64,000 nt of DNA, taken from positions 1,116,001 through 1,180,000 of the forward strand of contig NZ_FNQB01000003.1 in the NCBI RefSeq assembly GCF_900107455.1, given 5' to 3'. Origin of the DNA: Asanoa ishikariensis. Its GTDB lineage: Bacteria; Actinomycetota; Actinomycetes; Mycobacteriales; Micromonosporaceae. Of the stretch, positions 9,181 to 17,316 are shown one piece after another (the first letter of the stretch is position 1; every line of letters starts with the position of its first letter). The position numbers and the translations under genes are program-made. The notes under the pieces were generated by a model. The model worked only from the letters and a program-made list of their open reading frames with translations, did not search any database and was not told where the DNA came from.

Positions 9181-10587
9181 TCAGGGATTATGCCGATCAG
9201 CTGTGCTGGGATCCGCAGCACGTCCGCCGTGGGTGGCAGCCGGGGGACGCGGTCGCGACCAGGGCGAGAGTCTGGCCGCGGTGACCCAGGCGACCACGAC
9301 AGCGACGATCACCACCGAGATCAGGTTGACGGCTTCGGCCTGTAGGAAGAGCAGCGTCAGGAGTACGGCCGTGAGTGGCAGGCCGCCGAGCATGACTACC
9401 GTCATCGCCCCGACGCCCATTCCGACGCCGGCGGTCAACGGCAGGCCGGCCAGATGTGACAGGGCCAGACCACCGGCGGCGCCGATGAACATGCCGGGGA
9501 AGGTCGGGCCGCCGCGGAAGCTGCTCAACGACACGCTGTACGCCAGGCTCTTGCACGCGACGAGCAGCAGCAGTTCGCCGACCGACCAGGCGCCGGCCTG
9601 TTGGATGAGGGGTGGGAGTGCGGTCTGGCCCGAGAACAGGACCTGCTCGGGGCCTTTGTCGGTGACCGCGGCGAACAGGGCCGCGAGCCCACCGACGACC
9701 AGACCCGCCACGGGTGTGGCCAGCAGCGTGCGCCGCGACACGTACGGCTGGATCTGGAAGGCGAGGCGGCGGATCGCGGTGCCGAGCACGCCCGCGGCCA
9801 GCCCAATGGCGATGGCCCAACCGAACTCGCCCACCGTCGGCGTGCCGAGCACGGGGATGTTCGGCACCGCCAGCGAGAACGTGCCGAATCCGGTGATGTG
9901 GTTCAGTCCGACGAAGATGAGCGCGCCGATGCCCGCGGCCAGCAGCCCGGGGGCCAGCACCACGCTGACCATGCTCCCGCCGACGCCGACGGCCTCCAGT
10001 AGCAGGAACGCACCCGCGAGTGGGGAGATCAGCAGGGTCGAGATGGCGGCGAAGCTGCCGGCCGCACCGACGATCACCAGCGCCTTCGCCGGCGCGTCGC
10101 GCTTGACCAACCGGGCGATCAGCACCGCCAGGCCCGAGCCGATAAGTACCAGCGGCGCCTCCGGACCGAGTACGGCTCCGAAAGCGAGGGTGGCCAGCGA
10201 CGCGGCGGCGACTCCGGGCATGTCGCGTGCGCTGACGGTCGGGCCTGCGACGAAGCCTTCCGCCGGGTTGTGGCCGCCGGTGCCCGGCAGGTAGCGGAGG
10301 CTGAGGCCGACCAGCAGGCCGCCCACCGCCACCATCGGGATCGGCCACCACACCGGAGTGCCGGCGAATCCCAGGTCGTGCGGCAGGTCGGTGAGGAAGA
10401 AACGCTGGGCTTTGCTGACAGCTTCCAGGTAGAAGTACGCGACGATCGCCACTGGTACGCCGACCGCCGCGCCCAAGATCAGCAGCGCGATGTAGCCGCG
10501 GCTCCTGAGCAGTTCCATCGGGGTGGGCGAGCCGGCCGCGGTCGAGGATGGACTAGCCACGACCGTCCTTGGCGTCGGCGTGCCCAC
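9181..10587 (-). CDS. ClC-family chloride channel/antiporter
   Basis: About 468 residues of polytopic membrane protein. Family landmarks are in order: GTGGHNPAEG (counterpart of the GSGIP anion-site loop), GPEAPLVLIG (GREGP-type loop with the gating Glu), and GGPTFPGMFIG (GxFxP loop). No C-terminal CBS domains are present, which is common for bacterial ClC proteins. The GTG at 10587 follows GGAAGGAG; an ATG at 10518 (MELLRSRG) is an alternative without a good ribosome site. The open frame continues upstream only as a shadow. Confidence 0.88.
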   Translation of the reverse strand: MGTPTPRTVVASPSSTAAGSPTPMELLRSRGYIALLILGAAVGVPVAIVAYFYLEAVSKAQRFFLTDLPHDLGFAGTPVWWPIPMVAVGGLLVGLSLRYLPGTGGHNPAEGFVAGPTVSARDMPGVAAASLATLAFGAVLGPEAPLVLIGSGLAVLIARLVKRDAPAKALVIVGAAGSFAAISTLLISPLAGAFLLLEAVGVGGSMVSVVLAPGLLAAGIGALIFVGLNHITGFGTFSLAVPNIPVLGTPTVGEFGWAIAIGLAAGVLGTAIRRLAFQIQPYVSRRTLLATPVAGLVVGGLAALFAAVTDKGPEQVLFSGQTALPPLIQQAGAWSVGELLLLVACKSLAYSVSLSSFRGGPTFPGMFIGAAGGLALSHLAGLPLTAGVGMGVGAMTVVMLGGLPLTAVLLTLLFLQAEAVNLISVVIVAVVVAWVTAARLSPWSRPRPPAATHGGRAADPSTADRHNP

Positions 10588-10744
10588 CCATCCGCGACTC
10601 CTTCCGAGCCGCGCCTCGTCAGGCCCGGCTGACAGTTCGTAAGCCGATCTTCCGTAGATTCCGTCGCCCGCGGGCTGACATCGCGAAATTCGCCGAGGCC
10701 GGGTCTCGAACGGCTGACACGGTCGTGCCCGTCGAGCACCGCGG

Positions 10745-11242
10745 CTACCGAGGCGGCGTAGCCGTCGTTGGCGGTGCCCCGTGTCGTGGAGATCGGCCGA
10801 GCGCCCAGCGGATCGCCAGCACCGCCCCGCTGAGCGTGAACAGCGCACCGGAGACGGCGAGCCAGCGGATGAAGTAGGACACCCGTGGCTGACCGGTTGC
10901 CGCCTGGTACGTGTCCTTGCCGAGGTCGAGGATCCCGGGCAGGAAGACCAGGAAGAGCAGGCCCGCGGCGAGCGCGGGAAAGCGGATGTGGTTGAGCAGC
11001 GCGCGCCGGGCGGCCGAGTCGGTCCCGGTCGTGCGGCGCAGGAGCCGGTCGAGTGCCGCGTAGGTCGGGAACAGGACCAGGTCGTGCGCCACTGCCGCGC
11101 CGACGAACCAGAGCAGCATTCGCCAAAGGGTCGCCTCGCCGGAAACGAGGAACACCACCCACCCGGCGATCGTGAAGCAGGCCAGGAGCAACAGCGCGTG
11201 CGGCAGTCCTGCGCCGTAGTCGGCGCGCAATCGCTCACGCAT
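10745..11242 (-). CDS. Membrane protein coupled to the molybdopterin oxidoreductase
   Basis: 165 residues, about four transmembrane helices (LLLLACFTIAGWVVFLV, LLWFVGAAVAHDLVLFP, FPALAAGLLFLVFLPGILDL and WLAVSGALFTLSGAVLAI). Conserved-looking polar residues include the His in AHDLVLF and the NHIRFP segment. Its ATG overlaps the stop of the upstream oxidoreductase by eight bases, so the two are translationally coupled. It may be an accessory or quinone-facing subunit; no family is recognised. Confidence 0.75.
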   Translation of the reverse strand: MRERLRADYGAGLPHALLLLACFTIAGWVVFLVSGEATLWRMLLWFVGAAVAHDLVLFPTYAALDRLLRRTTGTDSAARRALLNHIRFPALAAGLLFLVFLPGILDLGKDTYQAATGQPRVSYFIRWLAVSGALFTLSGAVLAIRWALGRSPRHGAPPTTATPPR

Positions 11243-12527
11243 CGTGGAACTCGATGTCGGCCACCCATTTGGTGCAGTGCACTCCGGGCAGCGCCGGCAC
11301 GATGATCCGGGCTGGGAAGCCGTGATCGGCCGAGAGGTCGACGCCGTTGACCCGCAGCGCGAGCAGCGCGTCCCGATCGGTGACCTGGTTGGACTGCAGC
11401 GTCGCCTGGCGGAACAGGCCACCTTGTTCCAGCGAGCGCACGTGGGCCGACGCCGGGTCAGGGACGCCAGCGAGCACGGCCAGGTCGGCCAGGCGTACGC
11501 CGGTCCAGGTCTGCATGGTCGACCATCCCTCGACGCACGCGATCGGCAGACGGGCGGTGTGCTGGGTCATCGCCAGCAGCGTGGCCCGGTCGAGTTGGAC
11601 GGTACGACCGCCACCGGTCAACGTCAGTCGCCACGCCTGACCGGTTTCGGCTGGCTGGATGCCCGCCGCGGTCGCGCTGCGGTTGACCTGGAAGCCGTTC
11701 GGGCCCGAACCCGGGTTGCGACCTCTGGGCAGCAGTAGAGCAGTGCGGCGAAGTGGTCCATCCAGGCTCTGCCCGATCGTGAGCAGCGCCAGCAGCAGCG
11801 AGCCACCGCCGACGACGGCCAGGAGCCCGCGCCGACTCAGTGTCGGTGGTCCTGGTCGCTCGGCGACGAGGCGATCCGGGTCGGGTTGTTCCGGCACGGC
11901 CGGCCGGCGCTTGCGCAGCGTGGTGACCAGGCGTGGCAGCTTCAGCGCGACGTGGGCGACGAACGCGCCGATGAACACCCACGCGCCGAAGTAGTGGGCG
12001 GTGTAGAAGTCGAACCCGAAGAGGTACGCGTACTGGATGTTGAGCACTCCGGTCGCGGTCTCGAAGAGGATTCCGCCGACGAGCAGCAGCAGCGAGATGC
12101 GCTCCAGCACCTGCGCCACCGAGCGAGCGGGTGGCCACTCGAACAGCTTGGGGATCACCGACCAGAGCTTGGCCAGCACCACCGGGATGAGCACGATCCC
12201 GAGCCCGACGTGCAGTCCTTGGGTGAGCCGGAACAGCCAGGACGGGCGGGTCGGCCAGTCGAACGTCGGCAGCCGGAGCCAGCTCACGTGGGTGGGGAAG
12301 GCCTGACCGAACTGCGGCCCGTACGCGGCGTAGTCGAGCAGTCCGGTGATGATCACCAGCGGCAGGGTGACGAGCAGGACGAGCCCGAGGACCGAGGTCA
12401 GCCATGGGCCGCGCAGCGGGCTGCGCCAGCCTCGCCGGACGGCGTCGGCGCCGGGCGGCGGGTGCCGATCCAGCTCGCGCCACAGCCCACGCGGCGCGCC
12501 ATACCCGTGATCGTCCCTTGCAGACAC
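11235..12527 (-). CDS. Cytochrome b561-like / molybdopterin-dependent oxidoreductase fusion
   Basis: 430 residues with two parts. Residues 40-205 form several helices with histidines suited to haem binding (QGLHVGLG, YTAHYFGAW, AHVALKL). A membrane anchor with a Tat-like SRRGLLAVVGGG follows near 231-255. Residues 280-430 are the sulfite-oxidase/MsrP-type molybdopterin fold, with the molybdenum-ligand Cys at about residue 331 in IACVEGWS and the C-terminal ADHGFPARIIVP and GVHCTKWV segments. The layout suggests electrons move between a quinone or haem and an extracytoplasmic Mo centre; the substrate is unknown. It is divergent from the epimerase gene. Confidence 0.88.
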   Translation of the reverse strand: MSARDDHGYGAPRGLWRELDRHPPPGADAVRRGWRSPLRGPWLTSVLGLVLLVTLPLVIITGLLDYAAYGPQFGQAFPTHVSWLRLPTFDWPTRPSWLFRLTQGLHVGLGIVLIPVVLAKLWSVIPKLFEWPPARSVAQVLERISLLLLVGGILFETATGVLNIQYAYLFGFDFYTAHYFGAWVFIGAFVAHVALKLPRLVTTLRKRRPAVPEQPDPDRLVAERPGPPTLSRRGLLAVVGGGSLLLALLTIGQSLDGPLRRTALLLPRGRNPGSGPNGFQVNRSATAAGIQPAETGQAWRLTLTGGGRTVQLDRATLLAMTQHTARLPIACVEGWSTMQTWTGVRLADLAVLAGVPDPASAHVRSLEQGGLFRQATLQSNQVTDRDALLALRVNGVDLSADHGFPARIIVPALPGVHCTKWVADIEFHDA

Positions 12528-12604
12528 CGGACGTCCCCCTCCGGGCTCGGATGCGAGCCCTGCCGGCAGGTTATGCGCGGGCGACCGGCGACGGCCGGAT
12601 TTGC

Positions 12605-12624
12605 GGCATTACCGAACCCTTACC
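12605..12624 (-). promoter_or_regulatory. 11-bp direct repeat, upstream of Mo-oxidoreductase operon
   Basis: On the minus strand this reads GGTAAGGGTTCGGTAATGCC: GTAAGGG and GTAATGC half-sites whose starts are exactly 11 bases apart, the geometry of OmpR/PhoB-type tandem binding. A near copy is at 15164. A CATAACCT element lies 37 bases from the second half-site start, as in the 15.2 kb promoter. A further minus-strand GTAAGGA lies at 12643-12649. Confidence 0.6.
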
Positions 12625-12701
12625 AGCGGGGGTGTTGTGAACTCCTTACGGCTTGGCCGAACTGGCCCGCGACGGGTCCTGACGTTCGTACTCTGAGTCG
12701 A

Positions 12702-13781
12702 ATGCGGGTACTGGTCACCGGCGCCGCCGGATTCGTCGGATCGCAGGTCGCGGACGCACTCGTCGTGCACGGGCACGAGGTGGTCGCGCTGGACGCGCTG
12801 CTGCCACAGGCACACGGCGGCGCGTTGCCCGAATGGTCCCGCCGGCACGCGGTGGTGCACGGCGACGTGCGCGACCCGGCCCTGCTCGACCGCCTGCTGA
12901 CCGGGGTGGACGCGGTGTGCCATCAGGCGGCGATGGTCGGCCACGGCCTGGATCCATCGGACGCGCCGGAGTACGTCAGCCACAACGACTACGGGACGGC
13001 CGTGCTGCTGGCCGCGATGCATCGATCCGGCGTTCGTCGGCTGGTCCTGGCGAGCTCGATGGTCGTTTATGGCGAGGGCCGTTACCGGTGCGCCACCCAC
13101 GAGGTGATCCGGCCCGCACCGCGCGCCGCGGCCGACCTCGTCGCCGGTCGCTTCGACCCGAGCTGCCCGCGGTGTGGCCGCACCCTCGCGCCGCTGCTGG
13201 TCCCGGAGGACGCGCCGCTGGAGCCGCGCAGCACCTACGCGGCCACCAAGCTGGCACAGGAACACCTCGCCGCGGCGTGGGCTCGCCAGACCGGCGGGGA
13301 CGTGTGGGCCCTGCGCTACCACAACGTCTATGGTCCGCGGATGCCGCGCGACACGCCGTACGCCGGCGTGGCCGCCATCTTCCGCTCCGCACTGGCCGCC
13401 GGATCGGCACCGCGCGTGCTCGAGGACGGTCGGCAGCGCCGGGACTTCGTGCACGTCACCGACGTGGCCCGGGCGAACCTGCTGGCCCTGACGACGCCGG
13501 CACCGGGCGCGCTGGTCCCCGTCAACGTCTGCTCCGGCGAGCCGCACACGGTCGGTGAGCTCGCGACGACGCTCGCGGCGGCCATGGCGGGACCCGCTCC
13601 GCTGGTCGTCGGTGGGGCGCGGGCGGCGGACGTACGCCACGTGGTCGCCGACCCCCGGCGGGCAACCGAGTTGCTCGGCTTCACCGCACGCGTCAGGTTC
13701 GCCGAGGGAGTCGCCGCCTTCGCCGTCGATCCGCTTCGTGCGCCTGCCGCGGTCAGGACACCGTCCAGAGCAGATGGTTGA
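12702..13781 (+). CDS. NAD-dependent nucleotide-sugar epimerase/dehydratase
   Basis: 359 residues, extended SDR: GAAGFVGSQVADAL cofactor loop, an S/M-x-VYG active-site strand (ASSMVVYGEGRY) and YAATKLAQEH with catalytic Tyr/Lys. An insert with CPRCGRTLAPL (two Cys in a knuckle) and RDFVHVTDVARANLLAL resembles UDP-/dTDP-sugar 4-epimerases of the dTDP-L-rhamnose 4-epimerase type that carry the same CPxCG insert. It probably modifies an activated sugar used by the neighbouring glycosyltransferases. A TACTCT hexamer ends seven bases before the ATG, so the mRNA may be leaderless. Its 3' end overlaps the convergent gene by 29 bases. Confidence 0.87.
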   Translation: MRVLVTGAAGFVGSQVADALVVHGHEVVALDALLPQAHGGALPEWSRRHAVVHGDVRDPALLDRLLTGVDAVCHQAAMVGHGLDPSDAPEYVSHNDYGTAVLLAAMHRSGVRRLVLASSMVVYGEGRYRCATHEVIRPAPRAAADLVAGRFDPSCPRCGRTLAPLLVPEDAPLEPRSTYAATKLAQEHLAAAWARQTGGDVWALRYHNVYGPRMPRDTPYAGVAAIFRSALAAGSAPRVLEDGRQRRDFVHVTDVARANLLALTTPAPGALVPVNVCSGEPHTVGELATTLAAAMAGPAPLVVGGARAADVRHVVADPRRATELLGFTARVRFAEGVAAFAVDPLRAPAAVRTPSRADG

Positions 13782-15081
13782 CCGCCAGCGCGGTCAGTGC
13801 CTGGCCCATCAGCCACCACCGACGCGTGTGGGGTGGGAGCAGGGCGACGGCGGGGAGCAGCCAGACGGCGAACGGCAACCAGATCCGTTCGACCTCGGCC
13901 TTGCTCATGCCGGACAAATCCGCGACGGCGATCGCGAGGGCGGCCGCCACCGGGAAGAGCACGGTCGGCGGCGGCAGCCGGCGAAGCCGCAGCGCCGCCA
14001 ACGCCCGACACAACGCCGGACCCGCCACCGGGCCAGCTGACAAGACCAGGGCGGCGATGTTCGCCCAGACCCAGTACGCGTACGGCCGCTCGGCAGCCCA
14101 GCCCTGGTAGTAACGCTGCACGACGAGCTGGTACCCCTCCCACCACGCGAAGCCGGCCAGCGTGAAGACCGCCACGACCACACTGACGCCCCCGAACGCC
14201 GCGAGCAGCACGGCCCCGCGGCGTGCTGCGCGCGAGGCGACGGCGGCCAGCGCGAGGAGCCCGACCAACACGAACCCGTACGAGAGATAGAGCGCGAGCC
14301 CGAGCAGCAGGCCGCCCGCAGCCGCGACAGCCAGCCTCCGGGAAACCAGCAGCGCCACACCGGCGGCGACCACCGCGGCGAAGATGCCGTCGGCGGAGGC
14401 GCCGATCCAGACCGCGCCCGGCAGCAGCACCAGGAACGGCACCGCGGTGCGGGCGGCATCCGGTGAGCCGAGTGCGCGCAGCGTCACCGGCACTGAGACC
14501 GCCACTGTCGCTCCGATCAGCACGCAGGCCAGCCCGGCCGCGGTGCCCCCGCCCAGCCCGACCCGATCCAGGAGGACGAACAGCAGCAGCGCGCCCGGCG
14601 GATGCCCAGCGGTGTGCGTCGACCACGAACCGGGCTGGAAGTCGAGAATCCGGTCGGCGAAGCCGGCGAGCAGCGCGCCCACGTCGGTCACCCGCGGCAC
14701 CTCGGTCAGGTACTCCGCCTGCGCGGTGAGCCGTTCGGCCAGCCCGGCCGACCAGCCATCCACCATCGACAGCGACAGGGTCCAGCACACCGCGGCGACC
14801 CAGCCGACGGCCAGCACGGCGCTCCACGGCGCTCTGCGGGCCCACGGCACACCCCAGCCGATCACCACGGCCGCGACCAGCACGGCGGCCGGCGTACCCC
14901 AGCCAACGTGCGGTCCCCAGGTCGCGAACAGTGGGGCGGCGTCGGCATGCAAACCGACCCCGCGGTGGTTGCGCAGTGCGCCGACGACGATCGCGAGGCC
15001 GACCAGCGCACCCTCGAGCCCGAGCACGACGACGTCCGCGCTCAACCGGGCCCGCACTCGAGGGGCGATCACGACAGCCAT
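13753..15081 (-). CDS. Polytopic glycosyltransferase-like membrane protein
   Basis: 442 residues, about eleven or twelve transmembrane helices. A large extracytoplasmic loop after the first helices holds STHTAGHPPGALLLF, where acidic and histidine residues occur as in lipid-linked-sugar (GT-C/GT39-like) enzymes. A second loop has YYQGWAAERPYAYW. The family is inferred from topology and from the adjacent GT2 and epimerase genes. It is divergent from the GT2 operon, and the gap holds the repeated GTAAG boxes. Confidence 0.7.
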   Translation of the reverse strand: MAVVIAPRVRARLSADVVVLGLEGALVGLAIVVGALRNHRGVGLHADAAPLFATWGPHVGWGTPAAVLVAAVVIGWGVPWARRAPWSAVLAVGWVAAVCWTLSLSMVDGWSAGLAERLTAQAEYLTEVPRVTDVGALLAGFADRILDFQPGSWSTHTAGHPPGALLLFVLLDRVGLGGGTAAGLACVLIGATVAVSVPVTLRALGSPDAARTAVPFLVLLPGAVWIGASADGIFAAVVAAGVALLVSRRLAVAAAGGLLLGLALYLSYGFVLVGLLALAAVASRAARRGAVLLAAFGGVSVVVAVFTLAGFAWWEGYQLVVQRYYQGWAAERPYAYWVWANIAALVLSAGPVAGPALCRALAALRLRRLPPPTVLFPVAAALAIAVADLSGMSKAEVERIWLPFAVWLLPAVALLPPHTRRWWLMGQALTALAVNHLLWTVS

Positions 15082-15163
15082 GACGATCGAACATATCCGC
15101 CCGGACCAGCGCGCAGGAGCGGAACCGGCCCGTCGTCACCGGATGGTAAGAACCGCTGGCAGC

Positions 15164-15183
15164 GGTAAGGGATCGGTAATCCG
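15164..15183 (+). promoter_or_regulatory. 11-bp direct repeat, upstream of GT2 operon
   Basis: GGTAAGGGATCGGTAATCCG; another GGTAAG lies at 15145-15150. It matches the 12605-12624 box at 18 of 20 positions in the opposite orientation. CATAGCGT begins 37 bases after the second half-site start, so TAGCGT is a likely -10 and the ATG at 15228 is about nine bases downstream (near-leaderless). Confidence 0.6.
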
Positions 15184-15227
15184 TGTTCGCCTACGGGAGC
15201 CGCTTGGTCCGCCATAGCGTCGATGAC

Positions 15228-15932
15228 ATGCCAGAACTGTCCAACAGCGACGGTGCCCGTTCCGCACCCGTCGATGTGGTACTGCCATGCCTCGACGAGG
15301 CCGCCGCGCTGCCCGGCGTGCTCGCCGCGCTCCCGCCCGGATACCGGGCCATCGTGGTCGACAACGGATCCCGGGACGGCTCCCCGCAGGTCGCGACCCG
15401 GCTCGGCGCCCGCGTGGTCCACGAACCTCGGCGCGGCTACGGCGCCGCCGTGCACACCGGCCTGTCGGCGGCGACAACTGAACTGGTCTGCGTGCTGGAC
15501 GCCGACGGCTCGTTCGACCCTCGCGAGCTGCCGGCATTGATCGCGCCTGTAGCGGCTGGCCGCGCGGACCTGGCCGTCGGGCGGCGACGGCCGGTGGCCG
15601 CCGGGGTATGGCCCTGGCACGCGCGGGCCGGCACGGCGCTGGTGGCCGCCCTGCTGCGCCGCCACGGCGTCCCGCTGCACGACCTGAGCCCGATCCGGGC
15701 CGGCCGCCGGGAGGCACTGCTCGCCCTCGGCATCCGGGACCGCGCCTTCGGGTATCCGCTGGAACTGCTGCTGCGTGCGGCGGCCTCGGGCTGGCGGATC
15801 CAAGAGATCGACGTGGTATACGCACCGCGGGCGGCCGGAACCAGATCCAAGGTGTCCGGCTCGGTACGCGGGACCCTGCGAGCCACCCGCGACTTCGCCG
15901 CCGTGCTTCGTACCGTCGGCATGCCCCGATGA
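15228..15932 (+). CDS. GT2-family glycosyltransferase
   Basis: 234 residues. GT-A fold: VDVVLPCLDEAAALPGVL start, VVDNGSRDGSPQVA nucleotide-binding segment, and the DxD metal motif in CVLDADGSFDPREL. It resembles DPM1-type polyprenyl-phosphate glycosyl transferases but has no C-terminal membrane anchor. It heads a set with the DUF2064 and methyltransferase genes, each overlapping the next by four bases. It may make a lipid-linked sugar used by the polytopic protein divergent to it; that pairing is inference. Confidence 0.87.
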   Translation: MPELSNSDGARSAPVDVVLPCLDEAAALPGVLAALPPGYRAIVVDNGSRDGSPQVATRLGARVVHEPRRGYGAAVHTGLSAATTELVCVLDADGSFDPRELPALIAPVAAGRADLAVGRRRPVAAGVWPWHARAGTALVAALLRRHGVPLHDLSPIRAGRREALLALGIRDRAFGYPLELLLRAAASGWRIQEIDVVYAPRAAGTRSKVSGSVRGTLRATRDFAAVLRTVGMPR

Positions 15933-16594
15933 CAGTCCTGCTGGTGATGGCGAAGGCACCGGTGGCCGGCACGGTCAAAACCCGGCTCTGCCCGCCGGCC
16001 ACCCCTGCGCAGGCCGCCCGGATCGCCGCCGCCGCGCTGCTCGACACCCTCGACGCGGTGCGGGCAACCGGACTCACGCCGGTCCTGGCCCTCGCGGGAC
16101 GGCCGGCTGACGGACTGCCCGCTGCTGCTCTGACCGGGTGGACGGTGCTGCAGCAGCACGGCACGGGACTCGGTGACCGGCTCGCCCACGCCCACGCCGA
16201 CACGGCCGCGCTGTTTCCCGGCAGCCCGGTGCTGCAGATCGGCATGGACACGCCACACGCCGGACCGGCCATGCTCGTGGCCGCGGCGAGGCGGCTCGAC
16301 GCCGCCGACGCGGTCCTCGGCGCCGCGGCCGACGGCGGGTGGTGGTCGCTCGGTCTGCGCGACCCCCGGCACAGCGTCGTGCTGCGAGACGTTCCGATGT
16401 CCACACCCGACACCGGACGGCACACACTGGACGCTCTGGCGAGCCGCGACCTCCAGGTCGCGGCGTTGCCCGTGCTGCGCGACGTGGACGAGTGGCCGGA
16501 CGCGCTCGCGGTGGCCGCCGAGGTCCCAGCGAGCCGGTTCGCCCGGGAGGTCGCCACCGTGCGGCGCACGCTCGTGCCCAGCGCGACCTCATGA
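15929..16594 (+). CDS. DUF2064 / TIGR04282-type transferase
   Basis: 221 residues. It begins MTVLLVMAKAPVAGTVKTRL, the nucleotidyltransferase-like start of the DUF2064 family (annotated as arsenosugar-biosynthesis-type glycosyltransferases), followed by LQIGMDTPHAGPAML, in the position of the family's G-x-D-x-P loop, and AADGGWWSLGL. It overlaps the GT2 stop (ATGA) and the methyltransferase start. The arsenosugar label is a family name; nothing here indicates arsenic metabolism. Confidence 0.85.
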   Translation: MTVLLVMAKAPVAGTVKTRLCPPATPAQAARIAAAALLDTLDAVRATGLTPVLALAGRPADGLPAAALTGWTVLQQHGTGLGDRLAHAHADTAALFPGSPVLQIGMDTPHAGPAMLVAAARRLDAADAVLGAAADGGWWSLGLRDPRHSVVLRDVPMSTPDTGRHTLDALASRDLQVAALPVLRDVDEWPDALAVAAEVPASRFAREVATVRRTLVPSATS

Positions 16595-17247
16595 GGCCCG
16601 GATCGCTCGCGACGGATCTCAATCCGACCGGGTTCGGGGCAGCTATGCGCGGCGAGGCGACCTGGCTCGTGCACGATGACGGGAAGCGGGTCAGGCTGCC
16701 GGTCCACCGCTGGCACGGCCCGGCCGAGCCGGAGACGGCCGAGGTGGTGAACCGCTGCACAGGCCCGACGCTCGACCTCGGCTGCGGGCCAGGGCGGATC
16801 ACGCTGGCGCTCGGGCGCGCCGGCGTCACCGCGGTCGGGATCGACGTCAGCGAGGATGCGATCGCGGCCGCCCGGTCCCGCGGCGCGGTAGCGATCCAGC
16901 GGGACCTGTTCGACCCGCTGCCGGCCGAAGGGCAATGGAGCCACGCGGTGCTGCTCGACGGCAACATCGGCATCGGCGGCGACCCGGTGGCCCTGCTGCG
17001 GCGCTGCACGTCGCTGCTCCACCCGGCCGGCACCATTCTGGTCGAGCTGGACCAGCCCGGCAGCGGGTCCTGGCGCGGGTCCGCCCGAGTCGCGTCGGCG
17101 ACGCTTGGGGAGGCGTTTCCATGGGCCCGGCTCGACACCACCTCGGCGCCGCCCGTCGCCGCGCGAGCGGGTCTCGCGGTCCGAGCGATCGCCCAACGCG
17201 GCGGCCGGTGGTTCGCCGAGCTGAGCTCCCCCGACCGGCGACCGTAA
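16591..17247 (+). CDS. Class I SAM-dependent methyltransferase
   Basis: 218 residues. SAM motif I is LDLGCGPGRITLALG, motif II has AVGIDVSEDAIAAARSRG, and LLDGNIGIGGDP follows; the C-terminal fold is short. The ATG overlaps the DUF2064 stop by four bases, so all three genes are one translational unit. Small methyltransferases of this type recur beside DUF2064 and GT2 genes in actinobacteria as I recall; the substrate is unknown. Confidence 0.85.
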   Translation: MRPGSLATDLNPTGFGAAMRGEATWLVHDDGKRVRLPVHRWHGPAEPETAEVVNRCTGPTLDLGCGPGRITLALGRAGVTAVGIDVSEDAIAAARSRGAVAIQRDLFDPLPAEGQWSHAVLLDGNIGIGGDPVALLRRCTSLLHPAGTILVELDQPGSGSWRGSARVASATLGEAFPWARLDTTSAPPVAARAGLAVRAIAQRGGRWFAELSSPDRRP

Positions 17248-17263
17248 GGAACTGGCAAGGACT
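17244..17263 (+). promoter_or_regulatory. 11-bp direct repeat, upstream of response regulator
   Basis: GTAAGGAACTGGCAAGGACT: GTAAGGA and GCAAGGA starts are 11 bases apart. TTACGCT starts 37 bases after the first half-site. It overlaps the methyltransferase stop. It suggests the two-component system autoregulates. Confidence 0.5.
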
Positions 17264-17316
17264 CCTCCGGCCACCCGTGGTTACGCTGGCGCTGCGGACA
17301 GGGCGGGAGGTGGACG

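Noticed and set aside
13328-15139. Long minus-strand frame of about 600 codons and a plus-strand frame over the same region
   Set aside because: Both are Arg/Ala/Pro-rich GC-driven shadows of the epimerase and polytopic GT genes, with no domains.
15136-17274. Minus-strand frame of about 710 codons opposite GT2, DUF2064 and methyltransferase
   Set aside because: The plus strand has three families with intact motifs and 4-base overlaps; the antisense has none.
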